From Ahaetulla prasina (lineage: Eukaryota; Chordata; Lepidosauria; Squamata; Colubridae), in NCBI RefSeq assembly GCF_028640845.1, contig NC_080544.1:59100711-59164710 (forward strand): a DNA stretch of 64,000 nucleotides, in the 5' to 3' direction. Made by a program: the position numbers and the translations under genes. How positions within the stretch are numbered: the stretch's first letter is position 1; each line of letters opens with the position of its first letter. Under the pieces are notes generated by a model. It had not been told where the DNA came from. It ran no database searches and worked only from the letters and a program-made list of their open reading frames with translations. Of this stretch, positions 25,205 to 38,046 are shown in pieces.

Positions 25205-25880
25205 ATTAATGAACTGAAGTCCAAGAAAGTTGTGTTTGACAGGGGAGATTAGAGTGAATAATTGCAAGCTATCCATGAATGGCAAAAATTAGAGCAAGTA
25301 AATGAAGTGGTGTATATTGGTAGAATGTTTACTAAAGATGAGAAAATCAATGGAAAAGCCTTAAAACATGCAAATGCTGGCAGAAGGGTAATAAGTAATA
25401 TTTGGTTTGTTACAATGAATGAAAGTTTCTTAAAAGAAGCAAAAATATAAAGCCAGTCTTCAGCTCATTTTGTTACATGGAAATAAGAGCTGTTTTACTA
25501 TGTCACAGGAAAACAAAGATAAGGAAATGCAGAAGGAATGTGTTACTTAAGAAATGTGTATGGTAAAATGAGAATAGATAGGTTCAAGGATGAATAAGTG
25601 ATGAATATATATGAATTGAACAATATGAAAGAAGCCACATTGAGTGGTTTGCTCATACAGAAAGAATAAATAAGCATATAAATATATGAAGGAACAATAA
25701 ATAGGTTGAGAAGAAAGAAAAGTCGTGCTTGAACAAAGTTCATGAGCTCCTGAAAAAGGAAAGTGAATGTGAGAAGTTTAAAAAACAAAGGGCAACGTAT
25801 GACTCAATATATGAACTTGATGGCTTTTCAACAAAGATAGAAAAGTATGCATGTAAAGAGTCATGGTGCAAACCAGATTT
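25205..25880 (+). mobile_element. Decayed non-LTR retrotransposon fragment
   Basis: The segment EQVNEVVYIGRMFTKDEKIN (25289-25350) matches a motif just downstream of the RT palm in several LINE groups (EEF.YLG..FT.DG). Further blocks to about 25.88 kb look like the C-terminal region but have stops. The clade cannot be settled by eye. Confidence 0.4.
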
Positions 25881-26498
25881 AGTTAGCTTTCCTTTTCTTT
25901 GCCATCTCCTCCAATTTCTTTTGTTTATAACTCTTTTTCTGGGCTTTGGACAATGTACTATCAAAAACAAAGAAAACAAGCAAAATGTGATGTTAGTACA
26001 CAGTGTGCATTTCTTTGAAAGCCATGCAGTGTAGATAGAGACCACCTAGACAAATGCATATTTGAAGGTTAGAAATTGAATAAATATGCATCTGATGTGC
26101 ACACTTCAGCTGATGAATGGTATGTGCACAAGAGTTTCTGCTATGTGCATGATTGTTATTTTTTTTAGCTAGATTGGAATATAAATTTATTTATGTTAAA
26201 ATACCTATGGCACTTGGAGCATAAGTACCCTGTATAAGTGCAACCTCCCACAAATGGCACTTATATAATAACAGCATCCTGTTATTTACCAATTTATTAG
26301 ATTTTGACATGTGAAATCCTACGCAAGTACACTTCTGTGCAGAAAGTATCTTCATTTGTAGACAATTGAAACTGAATCTGCATATGCAGAAGAAATAACT
26401 ATGTCATTGAATAATGATGGAGCAGAGCTTAAATAGACAGCTCCCCTGGTGAGTGTTCTAATTTTATAATTCATGGGATAATGATATAGGGACATGAG
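25881..26498. other. Intergenic AT-rich DNA
   Basis: No feature recognised. Confidence 0.5.
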
Positions 26499-27007
26499 GA
26501 GGGGTGAAATGCTCCCGGTTCGGACCGGATCGCCCAATCCGGTAGCGATGGCGGCGGGTGGTTCGGAGAACAGTAGCAAAAATCCCTCCCCCCCCGCCCA
26601 TGCCCAGCTGAGCTGCGTGATCATCAGAGGTTGTGTTTTTTTTTACTTTTAAAAGCATTTTTTCTTCAGTCGAAAAAATGCTTTTAAAAGTTTAAAAATC
26701 CTCTGATAATTTTGCGGGTCAGCTGGGATTGTCAGAACCCTTTAAAAGCATTTTTTTACAACCTCTTTGGCCAAACAGATTGTAGAAAAAATGCTTTTAA
26801 AAGGCTCCTCTGGCAATCCCAGCTGAGTTGCCTGATCATCAGAGGCTTTTAAAAGCATTTTTTTACAACCTCTTCGGTCGAAGAGTTTTAGAAAAAATGC
26901 TTTTAAAAGTAAAAAAAAAAGTTGGCCACGCCCACTCAGCCACATTACCACCCCCACCAAGCCATGCCAACAGAACTGGTAGTAACAAATTTTACATTTC
27001 ACCCCTG
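26499..27007. mobile_element. hAT-type MITE with internal hairpin modules
   Basis: It is 509 bp. Ends are GAGGGGTGAAAT and ATTTCACCCCTG, flanked by 8-bp repeats GACATGAG (26491-26498) and TACATGAG (27008-27015), 7 of 8 identical. Inside, the palindromic word cttttaaaagcattttt and its complement recur several times, separated by gctgagttgcctgatcatcag-like blocks. A close relative in inverse orientation is at 50147-50694. Confidence 0.85.
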
Positions 27008-28188
27008 TACATGAGGTATGAGCTTAGGATGCTGCCATCCTATCCTAGGTTAACTTCACATTTGTTGAATTGTATTCACCAAGCTATGACTAACATCAGC
27101 TACACTTCCATAATCTGAGTGATAACATATTCTGATTTAATTCCGTGTATCACATCTGACAACTCAACTACATTATAATTTAGTGCAAAGTGTAAACCCA
27201 TTCACTACCCGAGATAAAACTTGTGTGAAGATCCTTAAGCAGTAAAACACCATATAAATGTTAGCTATTATTTGGTCTGATGCTCTTTTTGTATTTGTTT
27301 TTAAAAGTTTATGACAATCGCTGTAAGGTGGAAAGGACACCTTGCTTTAAAATTAAGTTGAGAATTTTGCATTATTTTGTCAAATCTCTATAAGAAATAG
27401 TCTGATTTAATTTGGGGGAAGGGAAGGTTTTTTTTCTCATCCTAGAGTTTTCAAGCCATTTCCAGTTCTCCTGATGATTTGGATATGGAAAAGGTTTCAT
27501 TGGCACACACATACCCTGGGAGTAGTTGAACTTGTCACAGTATTATTTATTGTTTGCTTCCAGGTTTCTGCATTTCTTTCTCCTGTTGCTTTTTGTCCTA
27601 GAATGCCATATAATTTATGACAAGTTTGTTCTGTGACCTTGTTTGTGTGGCAGGCAGGGAGAATTATATCCCAAAGCTTTTATATTTACATGATAGATTG
27701 GGTACTGTTAAAATGACAAGGATTTGGTTTGGCCCTGTATGTTTTACCTCTGAACTGAGGAAGAACCACAGGCATGTTTTATTACTATGGGTTTTGATGC
27801 ATCTCTATTGTTTGGACTAAAAAAAATCCCACCTATAGCCTTGACTAAGCCCTTCAGCGTGCTATAGATTGCATTATTGTCAGTTTTGACCCCAACAAAC
27901 CTTCCTGCAAGTTGCCAGGAATTATTCCTATTACCTCCTTCCCACTCTGCTAGCTACTACACAGGCAAAAACATTTCAGCTCATACAATCCCAGCCACCT
28001 TGCAGTAAGCACCTTTGCCAGCTGACTAGATGGTATTGGATGAGATTATTTTTCTTTTAATTGTTCTTCAAAAGTGGAACTCAGATTCATATTTAAGGCT
28101 CTTGATTGGGCTGATTGAGTAACATAACTTAGAATTTTGATTTAGAATTTTAGATATAGGGTTGTGTGTATGTGATATTCACACATAG
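27008..28188. other. Intergenic DNA, nothing assigned
   Basis: AT-rich with no readable exon or repeat. Confidence 0.5.
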
Positions 28189-28451
28189 CAGTGGTGAAAT
28201 CCAATTTTTTTTTACTACCGGTTCTGTGGGTGTGGCTTGGTGGATGTGGTGTGGCTTGGTGGGTGTGACAGGGGAAGGTTACTGCAAAATCTCCATTCCC
28301 ACCCCACTCCAAGGGAAGGATATTGCAAAATCTCCATTCCCATGCCACTCTGGGGCCAGCCAGAGGTGATATTTGCCGGTTCTGCATACTGCTCAAAATT
28401 TCCACTACCGGTTCTCCAGAACCTGTCAGAACCTGCTGGATTTCACCCCTG
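28189..28451. mobile_element. hAT-type MITE, 263 bp
   Basis: Ends CAGTGGTGAAATCC and GGATTTCACCCCTG, with perfect 8-bp target duplications ACACATAG (28181-28188 and 28452-28459). The subterminal sequence has an accggttct core near both ends. A relative in reverse orientation lies at 61783-62026. Confidence 0.9.
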
Positions 28452-28465
28452 ACACATAGGCATTT

Positions 28466-28481
28466 GTTTGTGTGTGTGTAT

Positions 28482-28517
<36 letters not shown>

Positions 28518-28573
28518 CAGAGAAAGGAAAGAAAAAGGGAAGGAAGGAAGGAAGGAAGGAAGGAAGGAAGGAA

Positions 28574-28643
<70 letters not shown>
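28466..28643. repeat. Compound microsatellite TG / GA / GGAA / GAAA
   Basis: A (TG) run is followed by (GA)/(GACA), then (GGAA) from about 28540 and (GAAA) to 28642. The open frames through it, rich in Lys/Glu/Arg or Ser/Phe/Leu, are artefacts of the repeat. Confidence 0.95.
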
Positions 28644-30470
28644 AGTGTTTTGGTTTCAGACCTGCTCATGGTGCCATGATATAGTACTGTCCAAATATAT
28701 TTATCCTTAGCTTAAAAATGCAAGTGTTGAATGTATCTCTGAAGATGAGCAGTTTAATTTATGGGGACAAACAGAACCATAATCAAAGAGGGGAAGGAGC
28801 AAAATCAAACCTCCACAAAAGCTGGAAGTTAATACAGCAACAATTATGGGTCTCCTTTGTCTTCCTTTACTACTCTGTGTTTGAACACTGAACAGCAAAA
28901 ATATAAAGATAGAAAAAGAACTGAGCAACTTGGATATGTTCGCCCACATCTTGCTCTCTGACACTGCTGTCTTCAGACAGGTGCAGGCCATGGGGAGAAT
29001 TTAAGTTATGTCCAGCAGAGTGAGCATCTCTACAGCTGGGCAAACATGGCCTGAGCTGTTTGGCACCAAAACAGGAGTTTTATTTTTACTTCCCACTGTA
29101 AATTTTCAATAGTCACACCCACTATTTGTGAAGCAAAAAACAGCTGAATGATAGTTTAGTGCTGCAAGATGGAAGGGGATTAGATGCTGGAAATTTTCAT
29201 AAGGGGGAGTGGAAAGGAGTGTTGCTTTGGTCTGTTTTAAAAGCAAATTGTACAAGTCAAAATATGAAATAAATTTGCTAGCTATTGATCAATGCTGTAA
29301 TTATTTAAAAAGGAAGGCTGCTGTTATACCTACTATAACTCTATCATTATACTGCTGTCTAACTTACTGCAGAACGCAATGCTTCAATTTTGTTTATCAG
29401 CATAACTAAGACCTGGAAGAGGCAGGGAGACTGGGCAAAGGGATCCCTAAGAAAAAAGGATAGAAGATTCCTTCCTTCTCCTTTTTTTAACAAGATGGGA
29501 TTAGTCTCCAACCAACATATGGCAATTCAAGTATCTGCACTTTTTTCCCCATTGTCAAGTGACAATAGAGTACAGTGTGTTATTTATGTCTTCCTTTTCT
29601 TTTACTCATGTTTAAACTATAAAGAAAGCAAAAATGGTTTATGATTCTTAATTCACAGCCATCATTCCATGACTGGGAGCCTCATGAAGAAATTCTGTCT
29701 TGCACTACTTGTCTGTCTCCATTGTGATCCAATTGTCCATATCCAGCATTGTGAATAAATTAGTTCATGTCATATGAAGCAGAGAACAAACTCAAGCAAA
29801 GTGCTAGAAATACTTGTAAAACAAGTTTAATAAAACAAATCAAGGTGTTTCAAGCAAAAAGCTGCCACAAATGCCATTGGAGAAGGACAGAATCCCCAGC
29901 CAATTTTATCCGAGACAAATTCATTCAGTTACAGTAACAATTATCTTAGCATAAAACAAAGCCTCTTGTCTGAGTGTCTATCAACATTCAACTGTTTTGA
30001 ATAACCACCTCACCCAATACCCCAGTTCAAATTCCGGATTTAAATACACATTAGATAGGCATCAGATTAATACTCAAAATGTATCTGGTTCACTTCAAAA
30101 ACATGTCCCTTTCTCTCAAAAGTTATTTCTACATTTCTTCTTGGATTAAAAAAAAAATCCTGTTCCTGTGAGGGTTAGTCTTTGCCTTCTTGACACTAAA
30201 CTACAGGCCAATCTATAGAATTTTTTTTGAGAACATAAGAATATAAGAAGCTTCTATTAAATAAATAATTAATGTATTATAAACTGCATTAACTATTCTG
30301 GTTGTGGTAGGACTACCATATCTGGGTTGCATAAACCTGGTTGCATACCAGATGGCACTAAAGAGATATAAATGGCCATTTTTGCTTTCCTCTAATGGTT
30401 GCCTAAACATAGATTTTTTCAGCCTAAATATTGTAGCCCCAAGTATTAATTTTCCATGATCTTAGCAGGA
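28644..30470. other. Intergenic DNA, nothing assigned
   Basis: AT-rich sequence with no domain-bearing ORF. No repeat family recognised. Confidence 0.5.
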
Positions 30471-30738
30471 AAATAGAATAGAATAACAGAGTTGGAAGGG
30501 ACCTTGGAGGTCTTCTAGTCCAACCCCCTGCTTAGGCAGGAAACCCTACACTTTCAGACAAATGGTTATCCAACATCTTGTTAAAAACTTCCAGTGTTGG
30601 AGCATTCACAACTTCTGGAGGCAAATTGTTCTACTGATTAATTGTTCTAACTGTCAGGAAATTTCTTAGTTCTAAGTTGCTTCTCTCCTTGATTAGTTTC
30701 CACCCATTGCTTCTTGTCCTACCCTGAGGTGCTGAAAG
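30471..30738 (-). mobile_element. CR1 LINE 3' end, antisense
   Basis: On the minus strand it reads into the CR1 3' terminus: a CTAGAAGACCTCCAAGGTCC-type phrase and cttccaactctgtta, ending in a short (ATTCT)-like tail at 30471. It matches the 3' end of the + strand CR1 at 43.7-44.0 kb and is 5' truncated. Confidence 0.85.
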
Positions 30739-31354
30739 TAGGACAAAAAGCAAATGTATTATTATTGTTGAGTGCAGGTGTTTAGATTGGCATTTTTATC
30801 CACCTATCCTTCCCAAGGACTTGGAATAAGCAGGTATTGTTTAATAATATTAAAGATATTGTTGCAGCTGTTCCAAGTAAATCTGCCTTTTGCAATTGAT
30901 GGGTAGAGATTTTGTCAGTGTCAATTCAAGTCTTTTGCCACAATTTTCTCCTTCTATTTGCAGGTTTTGTATTTTGTGATTTTCTCCAGTTGTCTTTTAC
31001 TTGTCAGGTATTACAATGCCCACTATCCAGGCTTTTTTTGTCTTCTTATCGATAATTGTTAAATCTCGAATTTTATATGGCAGATGGTTGTTTGAATTCT
31101 AAAATTCCAAAGCATTTTAGCTTCTTATAATTATTATTTAAAAACTGGACAATAGGTATTTAGAATCAGCATGTTACTCATATGCTATCTAACCTTGCAA
31201 ATTCAAAATAACCTTTCTTTCTAATGTGTCACATCACCTCTACCAGTGCACTCTTAGAATAGCAACCTGGGCTTTACTAGGTGTACTGGGACATGGTTAA
31301 GGCTATCAAGTCTAGGCTCAAGATATCTGGATAAGCACTAGGAGATTGCAAATA
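30739..31354. other. Intergenic DNA, nothing assigned
   Basis: No feature recognised. Confidence 0.5.
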
Positions 31355-31362
31355 CCTTAGAC

Positions 31363-31497
31363 CAGGGGTGTCCAAACTTGGTCCCTTTAAGACTTGTGGA
31401 CTTCAACTCCCAGAGTTCCTCAGCCAGCTTTGCTGGCTGAGGGACTCTGGGAGTTGAAGTCCACAAGTCTTAAAGGGACCAAGTTTGGACACCCCTG
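31363..31497. mobile_element. Palindromic hAT-type MITE with 8-bp target duplication
   Basis: It is 135 bp and nearly perfectly self-complementary end to end: CAGGGGTGTCCAAACTTGG at the left and its reverse complement at the right, with gtggacttcaactcccag arms. Target duplications CCTTAGAC at 31355-31362 and 31498-31505 are identical. The single strand could fold into one hairpin over its whole length. Confidence 0.92.
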
Positions 31498-31751
31498 CCT
31501 TAGACTTTGGTGTTTCTTTGCTTCCATTTAATGGTTGCCTGGTTTTCTGTAATCACTCAGTCACTTAAACTTATATTATGACCTTGGCACAACAATAAAA
31601 TAAGTAAATCTACCATAATTATTATTAGTAAAAATTTTAAAAGACAAAGAATTCTATAAAATTACATAAATGCAATTATTAGAATATTGTGATAACAATA
31701 ACTGGTAATCATGACAAATTGTGCTAAACTTAGAAATGACATAGATACGGT

Positions 31752-31867
31752 CAGTGTTTCTCAACCTTGGCAAGTTTAAGATTGGATAGACTTTAACTCC
31801 CATGCTGGCTGGGGAATTCTGGGAGTTGAAGTCCACCCATCTTACTTGCCAACGTTGAGAAACACTG
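31752..31867. mobile_element. Short hAT-type MITE, related hairpin
   Basis: Ends CAGTGTTTCTCAACCTTGG and the near reverse complement CAACGTTGAGAAACACTG, 116 bp. It shares an aactcccagaattcc-like core with the element at 31363. No matching 8-bp flank is visible, so boundaries rest on the terminal repeats alone. Confidence 0.7.
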
Positions 31868-34800
31868 AGTCAAATGATGGCACTTGCCCATTTGAGAAAG
31901 ATCATAAATTGGGGGATTGGATATTAGGCTAAAACTAGTTTGAAAATCAATATCCCAGATACATTGTTTAAAATAATTCCTGGCATTTTCAAATCCTAAT
32001 GGACAGAGACTTTTCAAGCAGAGTTCTAAGGATAGGAGTTAGCCATTAGCTTTTGTTAGCCAAGTTGATGAATACGGTCTTGGAGGACTAGTGGAGCCAG
32101 ACCACAGGAGAAAAAAAAAATCAACCAGAAATTAAGGAGATAGAACCAGTCTCTGTCACCCACAGAAATGATATCTGTCTCTAACCATGAAACAACCTTC
32201 TTGATGTATCGTGGAATCACAGGTATAACTTATAAGTTTGATTGTATGGCTTCCAAAATATTACATTTTTTAAAAATGTAAACTGGAATATCATAAAGAA
32301 GCTGAGGCCACATTGCATGATAAGAGAAATGTATGTTCCAAGATAAGGAAGTCTAGAAATGCACCCCAAGATATTTATAAATATATACTGCTCTGCAGTC
32401 CAGATGTGGTAGCCCTAAAGGCCTACATGACTGTAAGATGCATATGGGAACTGACTAAACACTTACCTGTTCAACTTTGATTCTCTTATACCAAACAGAA
32501 GGCATTAATGGTTCGGTTCCAAGGTGTAATAAATATATATATTTCAGTTAAGAAATGGAGCCAGCTGTCAGAAATACTTGTGCTTCTACTTTCCTTTTCT
32601 CTTCCTTCTCTCTGTGGACTATCATCCCTTGAGTGACTGAGTGGATGACTGCAACCAATTTCAGAATCTCTTGGATGGAATTTATTTTAATATGGTTTCA
32701 AATCCTGGTTTTAATAAGTGCCTTGGAAACTCTGGCAGCAAGTAGATACTGGGAAAAGGGCAGGAAAATTCAAGTTCTGTTAATTCTGATTTTTCTTAGG
32801 GATATGAGATTAAACCATATATCCTGCTAACAGAACAATCTAAATGACCCGTGGATCTGTCTTTTCCTTCTTTATTTAAAACATAAATAAAAAATGTCCA
32901 ATATGTTCATGAAACTGTTAATAACATATCAACTCTTTTTTTAAAAAAATTACATCTTAGTCAAGTGGGGAATTTCAGTAAAGTGGATGAAAGTCAAAAA
33001 GTTTAAGATTAGGATCATAACAGAAATGTGCCATTTAATTATTGTTGGTACTTAGTAGAAAAACTATGAAAGCAGAGAACAAAAACAATCCCATTTCTAT
33101 CTTATCTCATCATAGCTTTAAGTCATATTTCTGTGCTCTTATATTAAAAGTGAACCAGCAAAGAGAAAATACTTCATGCAATATAAAATGGAGTTTTGCA
33201 CTCTTTTTTGAATTAAAAAATAATATAGAAAAGAACACCTTTTATATAGCTAAATTAGTAAATGTTTGTTTTAATGCATCAGAGGGACCTCAGTGGATTT
33301 CTTGATTGGCACTGAACAACTTGAGTTATCAATAGTGCATTCATACCGTGAAATCCATGAGTTTGCAAGTGCCAATGAAATATAGTATTTGCAATATTAT
33401 TACGAATATTATAAAATGTAAAATATACAAAAAACTCTACAATAAAAATAATAATAAATGCATGAAAGGAAAATCACAATCACCATATTTAATTTAAATT
33501 ACGTAAATCACATTTAATGCTAAATTGCCCTTAGTCTGAATAAAAGTTAAAATATCCTTGCCATATTGAAGGTTCCATTCCTTGGATTTGGTTGCCTGAA
33601 GTTCTCTTAAGTTAGTATACGTTAGGTATACTTGGTTGTACGTTAAACATGAAAGGTGATTGGATAACTTTTTGCAGTTACTCTCTTTCAGTCCAATTTA
33701 TCTCACAAGATGGTTGTTGCACGTACAGAGAGTTCCTAGAGAGTATCCATTGTCAAATTTCTGGAAGAGAATTCAATAGAATGATAGGGAGGAAAAATAG
33801 TATTATGACTATGATGCATTAAACCTTCAAAGGCCAATTCTTCTGCACGACAATGGCACGAGGCTAAAATTTTAAAAAGACTGTTTATTTCTAACATCTT
33901 TAGATCCAGTGCTTCTCAGTAAATGTTTAAATGTATTCCTTTTGTGTAAGGTAAGAACTTCATCTGGCAAAAGTTATCAGTTGCTATTCATTGGCAGAAG
34001 AGTCCCGTTTGCATTTGCAAGTGCAATAAACAATAATACATCAATACTAAATCAATGACAAAGGAGAAATACCTTCATTCCAAATAATTGAATTCTGCCT
34101 GTTTAAGCACACACTCTGCTAGAGAAAAGTTCCCTGAGGATGGGCTCCAACATGAGTCTGAAAGCTCAGAAGATTAAACTTCTGTTCCTGGTGACCAACC
34201 CAGATTGGATTCTTTGCCTGTTTTTGGTCACAGATTTTGCTTGTTAGACTACACATCTTCCAATTAAGCCCCAGTTTAAAAATACAAGGATACTAGTGTG
34301 GCTTTCTCTATTAGGGGCATTCATGGTTGAATGCAAAAGTGAGGCATTTGAGCAAGTTCCCAATGATTGTGCTGTTAATGATTCTCCTGGAAGATAATGC
34401 AGAATTATGTTATCTCAAAACAAAGCAACATTACCGAAATAGCTAGTTTGAGAGCAAAATTAAAAACATCATGATTGGGATAACCTTGACATAAATAATA
34501 CAGAAATAAGACTGACTTCTTCAATGGAATTTAAGGAATTGTAAGGTTGAGGTTAAAAGGGGTTCCCCTTTTTATTAATATAACTGTGAAAAAAATAGTT
34601 TTTCCCAACACAGATATATGTGGGGTACATGCAGAAATGATGAGTTCAGTGATGACTTGGAAGTCATCTGATGGGGATGGCTTAGAGGCAGGCAAAGGGG
34701 GCTGAATGAAAAGCAATCAACAGCCCCACAGCTGCTGTGGGTAGAAGGAGGGGCAGAGACTGCAGTTGTTACTGGCACGTTTGTCTCTGAGTATGCCAAC

Positions 34801-35662
34801 AAACTTGTCTGTGTTCATCTGTGCTGTTTCCTCTGGCTCCCAAACAGTTGGCTTTAATGAGCAGAAGGCCTGACAGCTGTAAAAGGCTATACATATGCAT
34901 TGATCTATATATTATAGACACAACCATATATAAAGACAGAACACAGCTGCTGCAATTCTTCTGCCGCCAGCATGGCCCAGTGCATGCTTCCCTCTCTCTT
35001 CAGAGTGTTACTTGACCTAGTTTGGAGGTGTGGGTTTTTAGTGCATTTAAGAGTTTATCCAGTTGATACTTTTGATGTAGCTGAATTATCTTGATTGAAC
35101 AATGGCAACTTCTTCAGTTTTATGCCTTTGCTGACATTGCAGAAATGGACCAGAATGCCAGCATACACATATTTGTGGGGGGGACTGAAAATGAAGGCAG
35201 GAGGGTTTCTTTGGCAAGAGATGGACGGCTGCTGTTCTGATACTCTAAAAAGAAACATTCTAATCCTCAAATGAAGTGAAAATCAAAGCTGATGAGCTTA
35301 AAACTTTCCCCAAACTAGGATCTCATTGCCATATTTTAGTGGCCCAATTTTTAGAGCCTCCAGGGGCCAAAACATGGGGCTGGCCTGGGAGAGCTACATG
35401 GGCCTGTGTGGGTTGTCTGTATAATGCATTCACTTCTAAATAAGTGCCACTAAGTTAAATGGAGAGAGGTTTGCAGTTGATATTGGTTAACATCCAAGAT
35501 CTGTGTACGACAGAGCTTGGTAGGCCTTAATTGGAAATAATTTTCACTGCTATGTCTCAATGTTGGAAAATATATGCAAATAAGAGGTAAAGGACAGTCC
35601 AAGCAATCCAAGCATGTTTCTCTTCACTTAGACATCACAGAATGGTGGAATGGATTTCTAGT
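31868..35662. other. Intergenic AT-rich DNA, nothing assigned
   Basis: A long stretch with no exon-like ORF, RNA gene or readable transposon. Short open frames are AT-rich and lack motifs. Confidence 0.5.
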
Positions 35663-35973
35663 ACCATGCTTCCCCAAAAATAAGACCCTGTCTTATTTTT
35701 TTTGGAACCCCAAAATAAGTGCTTGGCCTTATTTTCAGGGATGTCTTATTATTTTGGGGTGCGTGGAGCAAGAGAGGGCTCTTGTTGCTATCTTACCTGA
35801 TTTCCAGCTCTGTCTCCCTAAACCTAACCAGAGGAAATGGCGGGGACCCGCCGTGCATGCATTTAAATATATTGAGGGAGGGCTTATTTTTGGGGAGGGC
35901 TTATTTTAGCACATGTGTTCAAAAGCTCGATTGGGCTTATTATCAGGGGATGTCTTATTTTAGGGGAAACAGG
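35663..35973. mobile_element. Probable MITE with CCATGCTTCCCC / GGGGAAACAGG ends
   Basis: Imperfect terminal inverted repeats (ccatgcttccccaaaaata versus cctgtttcccctaaaataa). The words cttattttt and ggggagggcttatttt recur in direct and inverted orientation. It has no coding capacity. The superfamily is not determined. Confidence 0.6.
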
Positions 35974-37445
35974 ATAAGTCTTGGCATTATTTGGTATAAA
36001 AGGTAAATTACAAATAGGCAACTTAAAAGGTCCCTGTAAAGGTTAAGCCATCCAAATGGTAAATTATCTAATAGTATTCTGAGGTACTGGTACAATAATG
36101 GGCAAACAATCCAAAGGCAGTTTGAGCAGTCTTGATCTATTTCAAATTACCAATAATTTTGTTCTACTGCAGCCCCATAGCCCCACCTAATCACTGTAAT
36201 ATATTCTTCTAAAGGGTCCAATGGACTTCGCATTCAGAAATATTCCAGATGTTCCACACAAACATTCCAGAATAGAGTTTTCACCCCTAACCATTACCTC
36301 CATGATTAATTCAGCATTACTGTCCATTCTGACCTATGCAGCAGTTGACTTAACAAAGAAGTGGTTAGCCAGCTGTAATGCTAATGAACAAAAAACCCCA
36401 GCTTTAAAATATTTCTGGTCTATAATGGCTGTGGGATCAATAAGAAAGTATGTGGGCAGAACTTGGCTGGACTGAGAAGTCAGAGAATTGAATGAATATC
36501 TTCATTGGCCATAGTGTGGGACTTCAGTGTTTCACTGAATCATAATATTAAATTATGCAGATCAAATAAAAGCAATAACAAATTGTGCTTTGCCAGATGT
36601 GTACCTTTATATACTTTGAGACTTTTCTTTAGAAATAGTCCATGCTGTTCACATGTTTATATACTTTACATGTTATTATAATGGTTTCGGTAATAATGTT
36701 TTATTGAATAAGAATCAATTGGCTGGCTTTTAGCAACATGCTAAGTTACAAAGCACATTATGCATTAGAACAATGTACAAATCCATCTATTTTCTACAGG
36801 CCGTCTCTGAATTAAGTCTGTTTCTACCACACTCTTAGTAGATCCAGGGACAGATAGCTTGTAATGAGGTTAAGGCAATCTTCTGCATTGCTACGGTTCC
36901 TCATCAAAAACAATTCCCCTAATTAATTCTCCATAGAGAATTCAAAGCTAAGCCTAGCCTACGATTATTGTTACTTTCATTGCTTTAGTCAGTTCAGTGC
37001 AGTAAGAGCAATGCACTTTTCTTCTACTTTGTATCATCATTTCAAGAATTCTTGTTGACAGTGCAAAAAACTCACCATAAATTGACAGCATTTGTAAAAT
37101 CATTAGTGTCGAGAAATAAATAATACCACTCAAAAAACTCTTCATTTTTGTCAGCTGAACTGTCATAGTGGGAGAGTCTGTGCCTAACAGCCAGATGCCT
37201 AAGGAGGACCCGAAATGGGAATGAGCATCTTTTGCCATTAGCAGCCAAAGATCCTGACAATATCCAGCCACCAGGGGGCCCAATTTGATACCATCCATTT
37301 TATTCCAGGGAATGGGGTTACAAAAAAAGATTGCACTGAGTTTAAAATGGAGCTCCTGTGAACAGTCCAAGCAATAACTTCAGACATCAAATGAGTAGTG
37401 TTAGAAAATGGATTTATTGTGTGACTGCAAGTATCATAAAGTTTG

Positions 37446-37448
<3 letters not shown>
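35974..37448. other. Intergenic DNA, nothing assigned
   Basis: The open frames at 36.2-36.5 kb and 36.95-37.37 kb have no recognisable domain, no splice context and no codon signal that I can see. Confidence 0.5.
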
Positions 37449-37476
<28 letters not shown>

Positions 37477-37512
37477 TTAATTTTAATAATTTAATAATAA
37501 TAATTTTAATAA
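37449..37512. repeat. (AAT)n microsatellite
   Basis: AAT/AATT-type run with internal aatttaat interruptions. Confidence 0.9.
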
Positions 37513-37724
37513 TTTAATTTTAAAAAATCTGTGAAAAAGGCGATTATCTGGATTACTTTGCTTTGATATAGGGCATTATTTTGAAGGATATTAAAGATCC
37601 AATGCGATAATTAAGATGTTCAACTGAAACTGTAGTAATTTGGTTTAAATCCACTCTGAGGCATGGATATTCATTGCGTTATTTTGAGTCAGTTCTTCTT
37701 TATATAAGTTAGTGTTAGAAGAAA

Positions 37725-37790
37725 GAGGAAGAGGAAGGAAGGAAAGGAAGGAAGGAAGATAGATGATATATAGATAGATAGATATTGAGG
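37725..37790. repeat. (GGAA)n and (GATA)n microsatellite
   Basis: A GGAA run followed by gatagatagata. Short. Confidence 0.85.
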
Positions 37791-37952
37791 TCTCAAAAAA
37801 AAGGAAGGCAGAAATGTATTAAATGAACGGATTTCATAAAATCATGGAATCTTAAGTTTTGAAAGGAAACAGGGAGATTATCTAGTGCAATCCTAGCAAA
37901 AATCCACTGCTACAGCATCCCTTGCAAGTAGTTCCCCAGCCTCCAGTGAAGG

Positions 37953-38046
37953 AGAATAGAATAGAATAGAATAGAATAGAATAGAATAGAATAGAATAGA
38001 ATAGAATAGAATAGAATAGAATAGAATAGAATAGAATAGAATAGAA
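37953..38046. repeat. (GAATA)n pentanucleotide array
   Basis: About 19 nearly perfect copies of GAATA. It abuts the 3' terminus of an antisense CR1 at 38047, so it is the expanded tail of that LINE. Confidence 0.95.

Noticed and set aside
28142..28679. Long ORFs on both strands with Ser/Phe/Leu or Lys/Glu/Arg repeats
   Set aside because: Direct translation of the GGAA/GAAA microsatellite and the adjacent MITE; no real protein.
36221..36475. 84-residue ORF as a possible novel gene
   Set aside because: No domain, no flanking splice or promoter signal, and length expected by chance.
37953..38046. CRISPR-like or satellite array
   Set aside because: Unit of 5 bp without spacers, tied to a CR1 tail; a microsatellite.
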